NCBI RefSeq assembly: GCF_024129865.1
Contig: NZ_JAMYFE010000122.1
Location: forward strand, 1-64,000
Source of the DNA: Stieleria tagensis
GTDB lineage: Bacteria; Planctomycetota; Planctomycetia; Pirellulales; Pirellulaceae
Direction of reading: 5' to 3'
DNA length: 64,000 bases
Positions 41,475 to 50,621 of the stretch are shown here, piece after piece. Within the stretch, counting starts at the first letter, position 1; each line of letters begins with the position of its first letter. The notes under the pieces are model-generated. The model had not been told where the DNA came from. It made no database searches and was given only the letters and a program-made list of their open reading frames with translations. A program made the translations under genes and the position numbers.

Positions 41475-43772
41475 ATGTGCACTGCACCTACAGATTCAAC
41501 GCCTGCGGCGGCGAATCCCTCTCTCTACACGCTGTTTTGCTCGCTGGCGTCCTTGATCTGTTTTGCCACTGCCGGTCAAGCCGGCTACACCGTGCTGTCG
41601 GGAGCTCCCGTCACGCAGGGGCAAATGCAGATTGCCGAGGATGATCTGCAGCGATTGAATCCTGCTCAGCCCCCATCGGGTCGCTGCTTCACCCTGAAAG
41701 AAACCCGTGTGCAAGCCGACATCTCGGGTGTGTTGGCTCGGGTCCGGGTTTCCCAAACGTTTCAAAATCCGTATTCGGACCGGCTCGAGGCGCAGTACAT
41801 TTTCCCCTTGCCGGAGGACAGTGCGGTGGACGCGTATTCCTTTCAGATCGGCGAGCGGGTGATCGTCGGTGAAGTCAAACGCAAACAGGAAGCGCGGCGT
41901 GAGTACGAACAAGCCAGGGATCAGGGGCGGAAGGCTGCGTTGTTGGAACAGGAACGCGCCAACGTGTTTTCGCAGGGTGTTGCCAACATTCCGCCGCACG
42001 GGGAAGTCACCGTGCACATCGAGTATGTGCATCCGTTGGAGATTGACCAGGATCGATACCTGTTTCGGTTCCCAATGGTCGTCGGCCCACGTTATATCCC
42101 CGGGCAGTCGGTCGGTCGGCCCAACGTTGGTCGCGGCTGGGCGGATGATACCGACCAAGTGCCGGATGCATCGCGAATCACGCCCCACTTTTTGCCTGAA
42201 GGACAGCGAAATGGGAACGATGTCTTTATCTCGTTGAACATCGACGCGGGGATGCCGATCCAAGAGCTGGTCCCGGTGACGCATCAGATGGAGATTCACA
42301 ATCAGTCGGAAACACAAGCCAGCGTGTCACTGAAGAATCAATCGACGATCGCCGACAAAGACTTTGTGATCGAGTATCGACTCGCAGCCGACGATAGCAT
42401 GCTTGCATCGCTAGCCCATCGCGAAACAGAGCAATCCGATGGCTATGTGATGTTGGCCCTGCAACCGAAGTGGTCGATCGAACCGACTGAGATCACGCCG
42501 CGCGAAGTGGTGCTGGTGTTGGACACCAGCGGGTCAATGAACGGACCGGCGATCAGCCAACTGCGTCTGTTTGCGGATCAGGTATTGGAGAATTTGAATC
42601 CTCAGGACGAGTTTCGCATCATTGCATTCAGCAACCAGCCACGTGCCTTTCAGACGCAACCGCTAGCGGTCAACGCTGCCAACGTGCAGGCGGGAAAACA
42701 ATTTGTCCGCAGTCTACACGCCGGTGGTGGCACCAATCTGTTATCCGCACTGCAATTGGCTTTACCAGTGGTCGATGACGAATCGGCACGCCCGCGTTAC
42801 CTGGTGCTGATGACCGATGCCCTGGTCGGCAACGATGACTCGATTTTGGGATACCTGCAACAACCACAATTCCAGGACACGCGGGTGTTTCCGATCGCGT
42901 TCGGAGCCGCGCCGAATCACTACATCATCGGTCGTGCTGCGGAGTTGGGGCGAGGGTTTGCGATGCAAGTGACCAACCAAGACAACGCGCCGGCGATTGC
43001 CAAACGATTCAACGAGCAAACCAACAGCCCCTACATGACCGATTTGCAAATCGACTGGGGCGGCCTGGTTATCAACGACCAAATCCCGTCAAAGCTTCCC
43101 GATCTGTATGCCGGCAAGCCCTTGTTGGTGCTCGGACGCTACGACACGGTTGGCTCCGGAACCGTGACACTCAGAGGAAACGTGTTGGAGCAGTCCGTGC
43201 AGATGCAATTGGATTTGGAACTGCCCCAGCAGCAGTCCGAGCACGACGCGATCGCCCCGGTTTGGGCGCGTCAACGCATTCGACAAATCTGGAATCGAGA
43301 CGTTGGAAAACAAACACCGGAGGGTCGCGATGAAATCACCGCGTTGGGACTGACCCACCAACTGATGACTCACTACACCTCGTTTGTCGCAGTCGAAAAA
43401 GAACTCGCTGAACCGGCCGTCGGCAAGATGATCACCCAAGACGTCTCGGTGTTGATGCCGGAAGGGATGAGCGAACAGGGTGTGGGCCGTTCGCGAGCGG
43501 GCAATCGCACGCATTCGGTTCGATCCACCCCGGCTGGCACACCCACCCAAAGCGATGCCGCATCGGCACCGTCCCAGTTCGATGCGCCGGCACCTGTGTC
43601 GGCTCCCGCATCGACTTACCAAGCTCCATCCGGTGGTGGCGGTCGTACAAGCAGTGGTTCGGGTGGTGGAGCGATCGGACCGTTCACCGCGCTGTTCTCG
43701 ATCGGTGGTCTGGGCGCGGCAGCGATGTCGCGTCGTCGTCGCAAAAACGGCAGGGCAGGGACCGCGCGATGA
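41475..43772 (+). CDS. VIT and vWA domain surface protein with GlyGly-CTERM-like tail
   Basis: A 765-residue protein. A signal peptide (about 15-36) is followed by a VIT domain (about 60-185, VSQTFQNPYSDRLEAQYIFP and RREYEQARDQGRKAALLEQE) and a vWA domain (about 342-520) with an intact MIDAS D350-T-S352-G-S354. A low-complexity region follows (about 660-730), then a tripartite C-terminus: a Gly-rich segment GGGGRTSSGSGGGAIG, a hydrophobic helix and RRRRK. This matches the GlyGly-CTERM sorting-signal design, the substrate signal of rhombosortases. It overlaps such a protease gene by ATGA. It may act as a surface adhesin or inter-alpha-trypsin-inhibitor-like protein. Confidence 0.88.
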   Translation: MCTAPTDSTPAAANPSLYTLFCSLASLICFATAGQAGYTVLSGAPVTQGQMQIAEDDLQRLNPAQPPSGRCFTLKETRVQADISGVLARVRVSQTFQNPYSDRLEAQYIFPLPEDSAVDAYSFQIGERVIVGEVKRKQEARREYEQARDQGRKAALLEQERANVFSQGVANIPPHGEVTVHIEYVHPLEIDQDRYLFRFPMVVGPRYIPGQSVGRPNVGRGWADDTDQVPDASRITPHFLPEGQRNGNDVFISLNIDAGMPIQELVPVTHQMEIHNQSETQASVSLKNQSTIADKDFVIEYRLAADDSMLASLAHRETEQSDGYVMLALQPKWSIEPTEITPREVVLVLDTSGSMNGPAISQLRLFADQVLENLNPQDEFRIIAFSNQPRAFQTQPLAVNAANVQAGKQFVRSLHAGGGTNLLSALQLALPVVDDESARPRYLVLMTDALVGNDDSILGYLQQPQFQDTRVFPIAFGAAPNHYIIGRAAELGRGFAMQVTNQDNAPAIAKRFNEQTNSPYMTDLQIDWGGLVINDQIPSKLPDLYAGKPLLVLGRYDTVGSGTVTLRGNVLEQSVQMQLDLELPQQQSEHDAIAPVWARQRIRQIWNRDVGKQTPEGRDEITALGLTHQLMTHYTSFVAVEKELAEPAVGKMITQDVSVLMPEGMSEQGVGRSRAGNRTHSVRSTPAGTPTQSDAASAPSQFDAPAPVSAPASTYQAPSGGGGRTSSGSGGGAIGPFTALFSIGGLGAAAMSRRRRKNGRAGTAR

Positions 43773-44422
43773 GTTGCAGCGAAATGATTCAGGCAACATC
43801 GGATCAGTCGTTGACGGTCCAGCGTGATGAACTCGCGCGTCTAGCGCGTCGGCTGTGGCAACAAAGTCGTGTGACAGCCATCGTTACCGCGATGGCGTTG
43901 GTGGCAGTCGGTTCGCCGACCGTGACGGCTTGGTTGCAACTGGATATCGCGGCGGTCGCCGATGGACAGTGGTGGCGACTGATCACCGGTCACGTCACAC
44001 ACTTTGGCACCGAACATCTGTTCTGGGACCTGTTGATGTTTATTGGTCTGGGGCTGGCCTGTGAACGCCAGCATCCGCGGCATTTTGCGTTGGGGCTGTT
44101 GTCGATGTCGCTGGGCGTTTCCGCTGCGGTGATGATTTGGTGCCCCGACGTTTCCCAATACCGTGGACTCAGCGGGATCGACACGGGACTGTTTGTCTGG
44201 TTCGTCGTTGACCAGGTCCGCCAAAGCCTTGCTGGACGCGATCGGGCGATGGCGCTGGTGTGGACCGCCGCCGGATCGTTGTTGGTGGGAAAGCTGATCT
44301 ATGAATGGTTCAGCGGCCAGATCCTGTTCGTCGATGCATCGGCGTTCAAACCGTTGGTGCAGTCACATCTGGCCGGGGCCGCGATGGGCATCGTGTTGTC
44401 GTGCGGGGGATGGCGACGCTAG
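43769..44422 (+). CDS. Rhombosortase-type rhomboid protease
   Basis: A 217-residue, six-helix membrane protein of the rhomboid fold. The catalytic Ser is S135 in YRGLSGIDTG (GxSG), and the catalytic His is H200 in SHLAGAAMG. The segment WWRLITGHVTHFGTEHLFWD matches the rhombosortase front helix; the Asn usual in the HxxxN motif is Asp here (H83...D87). Rhombosortases cleave GlyGly-CTERM tails and attach or release the substrate at the outer surface. The overlap with the VIT/vWA gene, whose C-terminus has that signal, points to a dedicated enzyme-substrate pair. It ends four bases before the convergent lipA. Confidence 0.82.
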   Translation: MSCSEMIQATSDQSLTVQRDELARLARRLWQQSRVTAIVTAMALVAVGSPTVTAWLQLDIAAVADGQWWRLITGHVTHFGTEHLFWDLLMFIGLGLACERQHPRHFALGLLSMSLGVSAAVMIWCPDVSQYRGLSGIDTGLFVWFVVDQVRQSLAGRDRAMALVWTAAGSLLVGKLIYEWFSGQILFVDASAFKPLVQSHLAGAAMGIVLSCGGWRR

Positions 44423-44425
44423 CGG

Positions 44426-45343
44426 TCACTCGGTTTCGGCCATGTCGCGGGCGTGATAGCTACTGCGGACAAACGGTCCGCTGGCGACCTTTTTGAAGCC
44501 CATGCTTTCGGCGATCTCGGCGAGTTCATCGAACTCTTCCGGTGGGACATACCGCACCACCGGCAGATACTTCTCGCCGGGTTGCAGGTATTGACCGAGC
44601 GTCAGGAAATCGACGTCGTATTCACGTAGGTCGGCCAGCGCGTCCAGCAGTTCGCCACGCTCTTCGCCCAGCCCCAACATCAATCCACTTTTGGTTTTGA
44701 CATTGCTGTCATACTCTTTGACCTTGCGCATCATGCCCAGCGTCCACTGGTAGTCGCTTTTGGGCCCACGGACGCGGCGGTACAGTCGCGGGACCGTTTC
44801 CATGTTGTGATTGAACACGGTGGGTTGGGCATCAATGACACGCTTGAGCGCGTCTTTGTTGTGCACAAAGTCAGGCGTCAGGACTTCGGTGGTCGCCCCG
44901 GTGCGTTCGCGGACGGCAACCACACAGCGATAAAAGTGATCGGCGCCGCCGTCGGGCAGATCGTCGCGGGTGACGCTTGTGATCACGACGTGTTTCAGTC
45001 CCAGACGTGCGGCGGCTTCGGCCACGCGATCCGGTTCGTCGGATTCCGGCAATTGCGGAGGCCGACCGCGATGCACGGCACAAAAACCACAGGGCCGCGT
45101 GCAAACATTGCCCAAGATCATGAAGGTCGCGGTTTGCTGGCTATAGCACTCCATCCGGTTGGGGCATTTGGCATTCTCGCACACCGTTTCCAATTTCAGC
45201 TCGTCCAACAGACCGGCGGTCATGTGGTTGGAGTTGCTTTTGGGAATCGGCCGCTTGAGCCACTTGGGCAGCCGGCCGCTACCGCTGAGAGCGGTGCCGG
45301 CGGGGATTTCAGGGTCTGCGACGACGGGTAAGCGAAATGCCAT
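44426..45343 (-). CDS. lipA: Lipoyl synthase
   Basis: A radical-SAM enzyme of 305 residues that inserts two sulfurs into octanoyl groups on lipoyl domains. Both clusters are intact: the auxiliary one in CENAKCPNRMEC and the radical-SAM one in CTRPCGFCAVHRG (CxxxCxxC). VITSVTRDDLPDGGADHFYR and KSGLMLGLGEERGE are further family motifs. lipB is not adjacent. It diverges from smpB, with 163 bases between the starts. Confidence 0.96.
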   Translation of the reverse strand: MAFRLPVVADPEIPAGTALSGSGRLPKWLKRPIPKSNSNHMTAGLLDELKLETVCENAKCPNRMECYSQQTATFMILGNVCTRPCGFCAVHRGRPPQLPESDEPDRVAEAAARLGLKHVVITSVTRDDLPDGGADHFYRCVVAVRERTGATTEVLTPDFVHNKDALKRVIDAQPTVFNHNMETVPRLYRRVRGPKSDYQWTLGMMRKVKEYDSNVKTKSGLMLGLGEERGELLDALADLREYDVDFLTLGQYLQPGEKYLPVVRYVPPEEFDELAEIAESMGFKKVASGPFVRSSYHARDMAETE

Positions 45344-45506
45344 GGAGCAGGAACGGGTGCTAAAGCGCGAACTAGATGAACCATTTAGAGTCAGACATTG
45401 TAGTGACTCTGTCTATACAGCAAGTAGGAAAGGATTGCCGCAGCCGACCGGGGTGAGCTTCTCCCGCGTAGGCCGGCATGCCTTGCCAGGATACAATCCT
45501 CCCACC

Positions 45507-46016
45507 ATGGCGAAGAAAAAAACAAAAAAGAATGACGCTGCGGCGAAGAAGAAGCCCGACGCGGGCTTTGTGATCGTCTCAGAGAACCGTAAAGCACGGC
45601 ATCGATACGAGATTCTCGATTCCATTGAGTGTGGAATGATGCTAATGGGCAGCGAGGTCAAGTCGATGCGAGAGGGCAAATTGTCGCTCGATGAAGCCCA
45701 CATCCGCGAAAAAAATCACGAACTGTGGCTGATCGGCGCCGATATCTCGCACTACAACAACGCCGGGATGTGGAACCATGACCCGCGGCGGCCACGAAAA
45801 CTGTTGCTGCATGCGCGTGAATACAGCAGTTTTGCCGGCAAGGCCCACGAGCGGGGGCTGACGTTGATCCCGCTGCGGGTTTATTTCAACGACCGTGGGT
45901 TGGCCAAATGTGTGATGGGCTTGGTTCGCGGCAAGAAAATGCACGACAAGCGTGAAACGATGAAGAAGCGTGACACCGACCGCGGCCTCGCACGCGCCAT
46001 GCGAGGCCGTTCTTGA
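45507..46016 (+). CDS. smpB: SsrA-binding protein SmpB
   Basis: SmpB escorts tmRNA to stalled ribosomes for trans-translation. The 169-residue product has a Lys-rich N-terminus (MAKKKTKKNDAAAKKK), then the core IVSENRKARHRYEILDSIEC, GSEVKSMREGKLSLDEAHIR and the C-terminal tail GKKMHDKRETMKKRDTDRGL. The ATG at 45507 is chosen because it gives the normal length; the frame is open further upstream into the lipA start. No ssrA gene was recognised nearby. An AAGTGGCCT/AGGCCACTT hairpin (46024-46046) follows the stop but has no T-run. Confidence 0.96.
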   Translation: MAKKKTKKNDAAAKKKPDAGFVIVSENRKARHRYEILDSIECGMMLMGSEVKSMREGKLSLDEAHIREKNHELWLIGADISHYNNAGMWNHDPRRPRKLLLHAREYSSFAGKAHERGLTLIPLRVYFNDRGLAKCVMGLVRGKKMHDKRETMKKRDTDRGLARAMRGRS

Positions 46017-46124
46017 TGCATATAAGTGGCCTCTGCGAGGCCACTTGCGCCGGTTGACTGCAACGACGATCAGGACGACCGGGCGCTCACAGAACCCCGG
46101 CTACAGAAACTCCATCCACTCCCA

Positions 46125-46835
46125 ATGACCGTGACTGAAACTCCGACAGCCACCCCTGCGGCCGTGCTTCAAATCACCGATGTGATCAAGACCTTTGATC
46201 AACCCGGCGGTGGCAAGTTGACGGTGCTCGACGTCCCCCAGCTCACCATCGCTGAGGGTGAACCATTGGCATTGGTCGGTCAAAGTGGTGGTGGTAAAAC
46301 CACGCTGCTACATTTGATCGCCGGATTGCTGACACCGGATTCGGGCAGTATTCGTGTCGCCGGGGTGGAGCTGACAAGACTTTCTGAACAGGGCCGCGAT
46401 CGTTGCCGTGCCGCCTCGATCGGCTATGTCTTTCAAACCTTCAATCTGTTGCCTGCGTTTTCGGCGATCGAAAACGTGCAGCTGGGGATGGTGTTTGGCA
46501 ATCGGCCGGTCGATGAAACCCGAGCCTTGGAGTTGTTGGGCAAAGTCGGCTTGGCGGATCGAGCCCACTATCGCCCGAGCCAATTGTCGGTCGGCCAGCA
46601 GCAACGCGTCGCCATCGCCCGCGCCTTGGCGGGGCGGCCAAAATTGTTGTTGGCGGATGAACCGACGGCAAACGTGGATCCAGCGAGTGCCGATTCGGTG
46701 CTGGATCTGATCATCGGTTCCTGCCGTGACGAAGACATCGCGCTGTTGATGGTGACTCACTCGATGGACGTGACCAAGCGTTTTGAGCGGGTGGAGCAGT
46801 TGGAACTGATTAACCGTGCGTTCCAAACGGTCTGA
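46125..46835 (+). CDS. ABC transporter ATP-binding protein, LolD/MacB type
   Basis: A 236-residue ATPase of the LolD/MacB/FtsE group. Walker A is GQSGGGKTTLLHLIAGLL, the signature is QLSVGQQQRVAIARALAG, and Walker B is KLLLADEPTANVDP. The permease follows 50 bases later, so the pair likely forms one MacB/Lol-like mechanotransmission system, used for lipoprotein sorting or envelope export. The chosen ATG at 46125 gives a normal length; an upstream in-frame start at 46026 is unlikely. Confidence 0.93.
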   Translation: MTVTETPTATPAAVLQITDVIKTFDQPGGGKLTVLDVPQLTIAEGEPLALVGQSGGGKTTLLHLIAGLLTPDSGSIRVAGVELTRLSEQGRDRCRAASIGYVFQTFNLLPAFSAIENVQLGMVFGNRPVDETRALELLGKVGLADRAHYRPSQLSVGQQQRVAIARALAGRPKLLLADEPTANVDPASADSVLDLIIGSCRDEDIALLMVTHSMDVTKRFERVEQLELINRAFQTV

Positions 46836-46885
46836 CAACGTGCGGACTTTCCTGATCGAAGCTTGACTCGAATTAGATTTCTAAT

Positions 46886-48250
46886 ATGTGGCTGTTGCGA
46901 ATCGCTTGGCGAAACTTTTGTTACCGTTCCCTATCAAGCATCCTGACGACGATTTCGTTGGCGTTGGGGGTGGCTTTGGTGGTGATGGTGTTAGCCGTCA
47001 CGGGGATCGTCAGCGAAGCGTTTTCGCGCAATGCCCAAGTCGGTTACAACTTGGTCGTCGGCCCCAAAGGCAGCGCGCTGCAGTTGACGCTCAACAGCGT
47101 CTACTATTTGAGCCAGCCGATCGAAAACCTGCCGTACACCGAGTACATGGAATTCTTTGACGCCGACGCCCGAGCCGAAATGGTACGTCGCTATGGCGGC
47201 GACCCGGCACTGGGAGAGCGGACCGGCAAGTACGCCGCCTATGTCGTCGGCGGCTATGCGATACCACTGGCGCTGGGCGATTACTTGGGTGAATTTCGGG
47301 TGGTCGGGACCACACCGGCGTTCTTTGAAAAACTACGGCACGGTCCGACGCTGGAAGAACCATTTGCCTTTCGCGACGGCCGAGCGCTGAAGTCCCATAC
47401 GCCCGGGCATGGCTATTACGAAGCCGTGCTGGGGTGGCGCGTCGCCGACCAGTTGGGGTATTCCGTCGGTGACCAATTCAGTTCCACGCACGGCAACCCG
47501 GACGGCAAGGGGCACGGCAAAAAATTCAATGTCGTGGGGATTCTGGCGCCGACCGGTACACCCAACGACCGCGCGGCGTTTGTCAATTTGGAAGGGTTTT
47601 ACCTGCAGGAAAACCATGCCAAACCGCTGACCGGGGAGGAGACGATTGAGCCGCCAACCGAGGCGCCTGAGGATGCCGACGGGAACCTGCCGTTGACGAT
47701 TCCCGAGCGCGAGGTCACATCGATTTTGGTCCGCAATGGGAATCCGATGTTTGCCCCCGGTATGCAAAACCAAATCAACGAAAGTTTGCAGGCCCAGGCG
47801 GCGGCCCCGGTTGGTGAGATCGCCAAACTGATGGGCGCGATCATCGGCCCCATGCTGACGGCATTGTTGGTGATCACATTGATCACTTGTGTGGTCGCCG
47901 CGGTGGGTGTTTTAGTGGCGATTTACAACTCAATGAACGATCGCCGCCGAGATATTGCCGTGATGCGCGCCTTGGGGGCTCGCCGGGAGACGGTGACAGG
48001 GGTTATTTTGCTGGAAAGTTTGCTGATCGCGGTGATCGGTGCGGTGGCCGGATGGTTTCTGGCTCACGCATCAATCTGGTTTTTCAGCGGTGAAATCGAG
48101 GAGCGAACCGGCGTCCAGGTGGGAATCCTGACGACCAGTTCGTACGAAGGTCTGATTTTCCCGCTGGTGTTGATCCTGGCTCTGTTGGCCGGTTTCTTGC
48201 CCGCGTGGAGCGCCTATCGGACCGACGTGGGATCCAATCTGTCGGCTTAG
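46886..48250 (+). CDS. FtsX-like ABC permease
   Basis: A 454-residue permease with one N-terminal helix (about 15-40, SILTTISLALGVALVVMVLA), a large periplasmic domain (about 42-310) and three C-terminal helices in an FtsX domain (about 325-450; LLVITLITCVVAAVGVLVAI; NDRRRDIAVMRALGARRETV is the conserved cytoplasmic loop). This is the four-helix MacB/LolC topology. It works with the ATPase just upstream. Substrate unknown. Confidence 0.92.
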   Translation: MWLLRIAWRNFCYRSLSSILTTISLALGVALVVMVLAVTGIVSEAFSRNAQVGYNLVVGPKGSALQLTLNSVYYLSQPIENLPYTEYMEFFDADARAEMVRRYGGDPALGERTGKYAAYVVGGYAIPLALGDYLGEFRVVGTTPAFFEKLRHGPTLEEPFAFRDGRALKSHTPGHGYYEAVLGWRVADQLGYSVGDQFSSTHGNPDGKGHGKKFNVVGILAPTGTPNDRAAFVNLEGFYLQENHAKPLTGEETIEPPTEAPEDADGNLPLTIPEREVTSILVRNGNPMFAPGMQNQINESLQAQAAAPVGEIAKLMGAIIGPMLTALLVITLITCVVAAVGVLVAIYNSMNDRRRDIAVMRALGARRETVTGVILLESLLIAVIGAVAGWFLAHASIWFFSGEIEERTGVQVGILTTSSYEGLIFPLVLILALLAGFLPAWSAYRTDVGSNLSA

Positions 48251-48301
48251 TGAAAGCCGCCCGGGAGAATCCGCCTGTGAACCATTTAATGATCGAAGTA
48301 C

Positions 48302-49636
48302 ATGAACCAGTCTGAGCCGAATGATTCGTCCGGCAACGAAAACGATCAGCCCACCGGCGGACCCACCCCCACCTCAATCAATGATGCCTCGAATCTTGGA
48401 CGACCCGCAGGTCGCCAGCCGGGGATCCTGTTCATCTGGATCACGCTGTTCATCGACATCCTGGGGATAGGCATCGTGATTCCGGTGTTGCCGGGGTTGG
48501 TCGAAGAATTGTCGGGGTTGCCGGCGTCGGGGACCGCGTTTTACTACGGCGTGATCGTTGCGTCTTATGCGACGATGCAATTCCTGTTCGCGCCGATCTT
48601 GGGTGGTCTGTCCGATCGATTCGGCCGCCGTCCGATTCTGCTGTGCTCGCTGTTCGGACTGGGCGTGGATTTTGTGATCCAAGGTCTGGCCAGTAGCCTG
48701 TTGATGCTATTCATTGCACGCCTGATCTCGGGCATCTTTGGTGCCAGTTTGACCACCGGAAACGCTTACATCGCTGACATTTCGACCGATGACACACGCG
48801 CCCGAAACTTTGGGTTGGTCGGCGCCGCATTCGGACTGGGGTTTATTTTTGGACCGCCGTTGGGTGGTTTATTGAGTGCAACGTTTTCGCTGCGGGTTCC
48901 GTTTTTTGTCACCGCCGGATTGGCGCTGGTCAATTGGTTGTATGGCTACTTCATTCTGCCGGAATCGCTGCCGCCGGAAAAACGACGCCCGTTTTCGCTG
49001 AAGAATGCCAACCCATTCAGTTCTGTGACACGACTGCGACGCTACCCACTGGTCGCCGGATTGGCCGTCGTGTTTTTGTTGAAAGCGTTTGCGCAGCGTG
49101 GACTGGAAAACGTGTTCGTCCTGTTTTCAGAATTCAAGTTCGGATGGAATCATCAAACCGTGGGCTTGTTTCTGGGTTGGGTGGGCGTGACCGCGGTGAT
49201 CGTGCAGGGCGGGATGGTGCGACCGATCGTCAAACGGTTCGGTGAGCGCCGCGTGTTGTTAATCAGCGCCTTGATTTCAGCGGCTTCCTTTATCGGCTAT
49301 TCCATGGCCAGCCATGCATGGATGTTGCCGGTGATTGCCGTCGTCGGCGCTCTCGGTGGCCTTGCCGGTCCGGCAATTCAAAGCCTGGTGACCAAGACGG
49401 TTGATGAAACCGAGCAAGGCGAAGTCCAAGGGGCACTGACGTCCTTGCAAGGGCTAACCAGCATCGCCGCGCCGTTGGTCTTTACCAGTGGTCTGTTCGG
49501 ATACTTCACCAGTGAACAGGCCCCCTTCATCTTCCCCGGCGCACCTTTCCTGCTGGGCGGGATTTTGATTTTTATCTCGTTCTTGGTGGCACTGGTTGTG
49601 TTTCGCACGTACCCCGAAAGCAAACCTTCGAACTGA
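48302..49636 (+). CDS. MFS transporter, TetA-like
   Basis: A 444-residue, twelve-helix major facilitator. The motif LGGLSDRFGRRPILLCSLFG after helix 2 is the MFS motif A and the sequence around IVIPVLPGLVEELSGL is TetA/DHA1-like, suggesting drug or metabolite efflux by proton antiport. A polar Pro/Asn-rich N-terminus of about 35 residues precedes helix 1. It stands 51 bases after the permease gene on the same strand. The actual substrate cannot be inferred. Confidence 0.9.
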   Translation: MNQSEPNDSSGNENDQPTGGPTPTSINDASNLGRPAGRQPGILFIWITLFIDILGIGIVIPVLPGLVEELSGLPASGTAFYYGVIVASYATMQFLFAPILGGLSDRFGRRPILLCSLFGLGVDFVIQGLASSLLMLFIARLISGIFGASLTTGNAYIADISTDDTRARNFGLVGAAFGLGFIFGPPLGGLLSATFSLRVPFFVTAGLALVNWLYGYFILPESLPPEKRRPFSLKNANPFSSVTRLRRYPLVAGLAVVFLLKAFAQRGLENVFVLFSEFKFGWNHQTVGLFLGWVGVTAVIVQGGMVRPIVKRFGERRVLLISALISAASFIGYSMASHAWMLPVIAVVGALGGLAGPAIQSLVTKTVDETEQGEVQGALTSLQGLTSIAAPLVFTSGLFGYFTSEQAPFIFPGAPFLLGGILIFISFLVALVVFRTYPESKPSN

Positions 49637-49991
49637 ACAGGCACGGGCACACGGTCACCGGTTGCGCTAGCGACGACTAGACGCAAGGTCATCCAAGTAC
49701 CACCTGATCGCCCGCACAGGGTTTCCGGGTGGACCGGACGTTCTCTATCGTGTTGCGGCTGGTTGGGCGGACGTGAACCCAGGATTGGCTGGCAACCACT
49801 TCCTTCTATTCCACGCTAGCAAACAACCGATTCGGTGTGGTTCTCGTTTGGGAGGGGCGCGGGGAATTGGTACTGTGTCGCTTTGGCCTTGAATCCGTTT
49901 GGAAATTCCCAATTGCTGGGTGCTGGGGAAATTCTAAGATTTAGCGTGACAGTTCTGCTGTGTCTTGGCCGTGCGTAATAGGGAGCGATCC
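49637..49991. other. Upstream region of the sigma-kinase operon
   Basis: A 355-base gap with no gene. A weak promoter-like pair, TTGCTG (49913-49918) and TAAGAT (49935-49940) with 16 bases between, is the best visible candidate for the operon. No terminator with a T-run was found after the MFS gene. Confidence 0.35.
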
Positions 49992-50621
49992 GTGACGAAT
50001 TGTGTTGGACTCCAGGAGCGAGGTGATCTGCTGCGCCGCGCCGTCGCCGGCGACCGGGAAAGTCTGGATCGGCTGCTTGAGAGCTATTCCGGATACCTGC
50101 ACGTCCTTTCGCGTGGGCAACTGGACAAACGGATTCAACAGCGCGTCGACCCGTCGGACATTGTTCAGGAAACGCTACTTGAGGCCCACCGCGACATCGC
50201 GAGCTTCCGGGGCGCGGAACTGCACGAATTCACCGGTTGGCTCCGCCAGGTCTTGGTTCACAACATCGCAAATGCCGTAGGAACTCATATGTTGGCCGCG
50301 AAACGCAGCGTCCGGCGGGAACAGATTCTTGGCAGCCTGTCGGCTTCCATCGATCAATCGCATCAACGCCTCTCAGCGTTGACCGCGGGTCATCGTTCAC
50401 CGGCGTCGGAGGCGGACCACCAAGAAACACTTTCAGAATTAGCATCCGCACTCGAACAGCTGCCGGCTAACTATCGGACCGTGATCGTGTTCCGGCATTT
50501 AGAGGGACTCGATTTTGCTGAAATCGCATCTCGTATGGCTCGCTCTTCCGGGGCTGTGAGGATGCTTTGGCTGCGAGCGATCGAGCAACTTCGTTTGGCC
50601 ATGGAGAAACAATCTTGTTAA
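49992..50621 (+). CDS. ECF-type RNA polymerase sigma factor
   Basis: A 209-residue sigma factor of the planctomycete ECF type. Sigma-2 covers about 15-90 (QQRVDPSDIVQETLLEAHRD and FTGWLRQVLVHNIAN), and sigma-4 about 135-200 (LEQLPANYRTVIVFRHLEGL, then FAEIASRMARSSGAVRMLWL as helix-turn-helix). The GTG at 49992 follows GGGAG (49981-49985) at good spacing and is preferred over a TTG at 49965. No anti-sigma gene is adjacent; the following Ser/Thr kinase overlaps its end and is the likely regulatory partner. Such sigma-kinase pairs are frequent in planctomycetes. Confidence 0.92.
   Translation: MTNCVGLQERGDLLRRAVAGDRESLDRLLESYSGYLHVLSRGQLDKRIQQRVDPSDIVQETLLEAHRDIASFRGAELHEFTGWLRQVLVHNIANAVGTHMLAAKRSVRREQILGSLSASIDQSHQRLSALTAGHRSPASEADHQETLSELASALEQLPANYRTVIVFRHLEGLDFAEIASRMARSSGAVRMLWLRAIEQLRLAMEKQSC

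Noticed and set aside
41290-41556. An 88-codon plus-strand frame with a hydrophobic start before the VIT/vWA gene
   Set aside because: It overlaps the VIT/vWA signal peptide, has no ribosome binding site and no family match; kept as noncoding.
46024-46046. Hairpin after smpB as a terminator
   Set aside because: The nine-base stem is good but no T-run follows, so it is only noted with smpB.
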